Both the position numbers and the translations under genes were made by a program. Source: Clostridia bacterium (GTDB taxonomy: Bacteria > Bacillota > Clostridia > Saccharofermentanales > UBA5734). Taken from it: a DNA stretch of 7,706 nucleotides. Location: assembly GCA_018056585.1 (NCBI GenBank), contig JAGPFK010000060.1:1-7706 (forward strand). The letters run 5' to 3'. Below are positions 5,324 through 7,706 of the stretch, in pieces. Within the stretch, counting starts at the first letter, position 1; each line of letters opens with the position of its first letter. Below the pieces are notes generated by a model that was not told the DNA's origin, did no database searches, and saw only the letters and a list, made by a program, of their open reading frames with translations.

Positions 5324-7706
5324 ATGAAAGTCGTTGACCTGAAAACAAATCGTATGACCTGTCCATTGGGTTATCAGTTTGACAAACCGAGATTTTCCTT
5401 CATTGCGGAAGAAACAGAGGCAACTTCGCTCAGCGCCATGAGAATACAAGTCGCTCTCGATCCGGACATGCAGCAAATTGTTTATGACAGTGGAAAAATA
5501 GCGGCCGTCAACTCCATCTCATTTGAGCCGGAACTGGAGCTGTCCCCCTGCACCCGTTATTACTGGCATGTCTGGGCCAAGGCTGATAATGGAGATGAAG
5601 CAAAAAGCGCAGTGGCCTGGTTTGAGACAGCTAAGAGGGATCAGCCGTGGCAAGCAGACTGGATTACACCTTTATTTGATAAGGACATACATCCCGTCAT
5701 TTTTCGCGACCTGGAGGTTGATGAATCGATAAAAACCATTCGGATTTATGGTGTCGGCTTAGGTGTCTATGAGCTGTATTGGGATGATGTTAAAGTTGGA
5801 GATGAATATCTGCTTCCTGGCCTTCACGCCTATGATTGCTGGATTCAATATCAGACGTATGAAATCAAAGAGCCAAAATCAGGCCGGCATCGCCTCTCTT
5901 TTATGTTGGGCAACGGCTGGTACAAGGGCAAATTTGGACTGAAACGTGAAACCGAAATTTACGGCGATCGGATGGCGTGCCTTGCCGAAATCCACTTGAT
6001 AGACAATCGGGGGCAAAGAACTGTTATCGGAACGGATACAACCTGGCAAGCAACGCGCAGTCCCGTTTTATCCAGCGGCATCTATGATGGGGAGGAACGC
6101 GACGCGACTTTGGATTTATCTGAGATTTTCGGCGTTCAAATTTTGGATTTAGGCACAAAACGTCTTAAAGAACGGCTCAGTCCGCCGATTTGCATACATG
6201 AACGAATAAAACCAATTGAAGTGATCCATACGCCAGCCGGCGAAACCGTTCTGGATATGGGCCAGAATATGGTTGGCTGGCTTGAATTTCGAACAAGAGC
6301 AGAGCGAGGGCAGAAACTGGTTTTCCAATTTGGTGAAATTTTGCAGGACGGCAATTTCTATCGGGAAAATCTGCGAGAAGCAAAGGCTTGTTTTACTTAC
6401 ATTGCAGATGGCCGTGACACAGTCGTCCGGCCACAGTTTACATTCTTTGGCTTTCGATATGTCAAAGTAGAGGGCCAAGAAGAGCCGTTAAACCCTGATG
6501 ATTATACCGGCTGTGTCATCCATTCATCGATGGATGAAATCGGATCGATTGAAACATCCGATCCGCTTGTAAATCGGCTGATCGACAACGCACGATGGAG
6601 TCAGAAGGGTAATTTTCTCGATGTTCCGACAGACTGCCCGCAGCGCGACGAGCGGATGGGTTGGACTGGGGATGCTCAGATCTTTTGCGGTACGGCCTGT
6701 TTTAATATGGATACCTACGCCTTCTATACCAAATATTGTCAAGACCTGGCCTATGAACAGGCAAAGTTCAATGGCAGTGTGCCGCACGTTGTCCCTCTGG
6801 CCGGCTATGACGGACATGGTTCAACGGCTTGGGGCGATGCGGCGACCGTTATTCCCTTTGAGGTTTATGTTCATTTCGGTGACAAGAACATTCTGAAGCG
6901 GCAGTATGACAGCATGAAGGCGTGGGTTGATTACATTTTGCGAGAAGACAATCGAACAGGAAATCAGCGTCTTTGGACGACCGGCTATCATTTTGCTGAC
7001 TGGCTGGCTCTTGACGGAAAAGTCAAAGGCGGCGTCTACGGAGGAACAGATCCTTATTATATTGCGTCAGCCTATTACTTCTGGTCGGCAGACCGGGTAG
7101 CCAAAGCTGCTCAAGTCTTAGAGAAAACAGAAGATGCTCTTTTTTATCGAAAACTGGCACATGAGATTCGGCATGCGATTCGAAAAGAGTACTTTACCCC
7201 TACCGGCCGCCTCAGTGTGGATACACAAACAGGACATGCGCTTGCCCTTTATATGGGGCTTGCTGAAGAAGCGGCCAGGCCCCGCGTCGCAGCAGCATTG
7301 GCAGAAAAGATCCGTGCAAATGGATACCATCTGGACACGGGTTTTGTTGGAACGCCCTATCTTTGCCGTGCCCTGTCTGCATATGGCTATCATGACCTTG
7401 CCTGCACCTTGCTGTTTAACAAAGACTATCCAGGCTGGCTCTATGAAGTCCTGATGGGTGCAACGACCATCTGGGAACGCTGGAATTCCGTGCTGCCAGA
7501 CGGAAAGATCAGCAGTACGGGGATGAACTCACTGAACCACTATGCTTATGGGTCCATCGTTGAATGGATTTATCGGTTTATCGTCGGCATCAATCCGGAT
7601 GAGACGCTGACCGGTTTTGCGCGGACTTTGATTAAGCCTGGCCCGGATTATCGTTTCAGCAGAGTCAAAGGACAGGTTAAAACACCGTTTGGCCTTTACC
7701 GCGTCG
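5324..7706 (+). CDS. GH78 alpha-L-rhamnosidase, cytoplasmic, 3' end beyond the window
   Basis: The frame stays open from the ATG at 5324 to the right edge: 794 codons of a family usually near 850-900. It hydrolyses terminal alpha-L-rhamnose from plant glycosides or pectin fragments. In order there is an Fn3-like N-terminal domain (residues 1 to about 105, ending near RYYWHVWAK), a beta-sandwich (about 120-290, with GVGLGVYELYWDD and LGNGWYKGKFG), a concanavalin-like domain (about 300-405, with ETVLDMGQNMVGWLEF and FFGFRYVKVEG), and an (alpha/alpha)6 catalytic barrel from about 415. DVPTDCPQRDERMGWTGDAQ (433-452) holds the expected general acid E443, and TIWERWNS (715-722) holds the expected base E718. 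SLNHYAYGSIVEWIY follows, then the start of the C-terminal beta domain. There is no signal peptide, so it should act inside the cell. It follows the kinase by two bases. Released rhamnose would need catabolic genes that are not in this window. Confidence 0.95.
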   Translation, partial: MKVVDLKTNRMTCPLGYQFDKPRFSFIAEETEATSLSAMRIQVALDPDMQQIVYDSGKIAAVNSISFEPELELSPCTRYYWHVWAKADNGDEAKSAVAWFETAKRDQPWQADWITPLFDKDIHPVIFRDLEVDESIKTIRIYGVGLGVYELYWDDVKVGDEYLLPGLHAYDCWIQYQTYEIKEPKSGRHRLSFMLGNGWYKGKFGLKRETEIYGDRMACLAEIHLIDNRGQRTVIGTDTTWQATRSPVLSSGIYDGEERDATLDLSEIFGVQILDLGTKRLKERLSPPICIHERIKPIEVIHTPAGETVLDMGQNMVGWLEFRTRAERGQKLVFQFGEILQDGNFYRENLREAKACFTYIADGRDTVVRPQFTFFGFRYVKVEGQEEPLNPDDYTGCVIHSSMDEIGSIETSDPLVNRLIDNARWSQKGNFLDVPTDCPQRDERMGWTGDAQIFCGTACFNMDTYAFYTKYCQDLAYEQAKFNGSVPHVVPLAGYDGHGSTAWGDAATVIPFEVYVHFGDKNILKRQYDSMKAWVDYILREDNRTGNQRLWTTGYHFADWLALDGKVKGGVYGGTDPYYIASAYYFWSADRVAKAAQVLEKTEDALFYRKLAHEIRHAIRKEYFTPTGRLSVDTQTGHALALYMGLAEEAARPRVAAALAEKIRANGYHLDTGFVGTPYLCRALSAYGYHDLACTLLFNKDYPGWLYEVLMGATTIWERWNSVLPDGKISSTGMNSLNHYAYGSIVEWIYRFIVGINPDETLTGFARTLIKPGPDYRFSRVKGQVKTPFGLYRV

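Noticed and set aside
5523..5732. Short + strand reading frame inside the rhamnosidase region, and other similar short frames at 6273-6470, 6621-6896 and 7134-7454
   Set aside because: They are out-of-frame shadows of the GH78 gene, whose own frame (from 5324) is open to the window end and carries all the family motifs.
6541..6565. Inverted repeat CGGATCG / CGATCCG with an 11-base loop
   Set aside because: It is a 7-bp stem inside the conserved rhamnosidase coding frame, with no T-run and no gene boundary nearby, so it is not supported as a terminator or operator.

Overview
This window holds one strand of tightly packed genes, all on the + strand, with no intergenic gap longer than 14 bases. 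Base composition is mixed, roughly half GC by eye. A split (two-subunit) transketolase, a LacI-family regulator inside the operon, strong Shine-Dalgarno sequences (GGAGGTG, AAAGGAG) and cytoplasmic glycosidases together suggest a plant-glycan-using Gram-positive bacterium (Bacillota, Clostridia-like). That placement is an inference from gene style; no marker gene is present.

Layout, left to right: (1) the C-terminal part of a transketolase N-terminal (TPP-binding) subunit, cut by the left edge, 1-351; (2) the transketolase C-terminal subunit, 348-1286, overlapping the previous gene by 4 bases; (3) a LacI/GalR-family repressor, 1283-2317, again overlapping by 4 bases; (4) a DUF5060/apiosidase-like (DUF4038)/DUF5605-type glycoside hydrolase without a signal peptide, 2332-3780; (5) an FGGY carbohydrate kinase closest to glycerol kinase but with an altered substrate pocket, 3786-5321; (6) a GH78 alpha-L-rhamnosidase without a signal peptide, 5324 to the right edge, lacking only its last portion.

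How they may work together: two cytoplasmic exo-glycosidases would trim an imported plant oligosaccharide or glycoside, a kinase would phosphorylate a released or isomerised sugar, and a split transketolase would pass a two-carbon unit into the pentose phosphate pathway, all under a LacI regulator. The combination of apiosidase-like hydrolase, FGGY kinase and split transketolase matches the logic of the described D-apiose route: apiose isomerase makes D-apulose, apulose kinase makes apulose 4-phosphate, and apulose-4-phosphate transketolase makes dihydroxyacetone phosphate plus xylulose 5-phosphate. The transketolase and the kinase each carry substitutions at the residues that read the substrate in their canonical relatives, which supports a non-standard substrate. 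The best hypothesis is therefore an apiose (apiosyl/rhamnosyl glycoside or RG-II fragment) utilisation operon. The isomerase and transporter it needs are not in the window, so this remains an inference.

No RNA gene, mobile element, CRISPR array, terminator or convincing promoter was found. The promoter and operator are presumably upstream of base 1.
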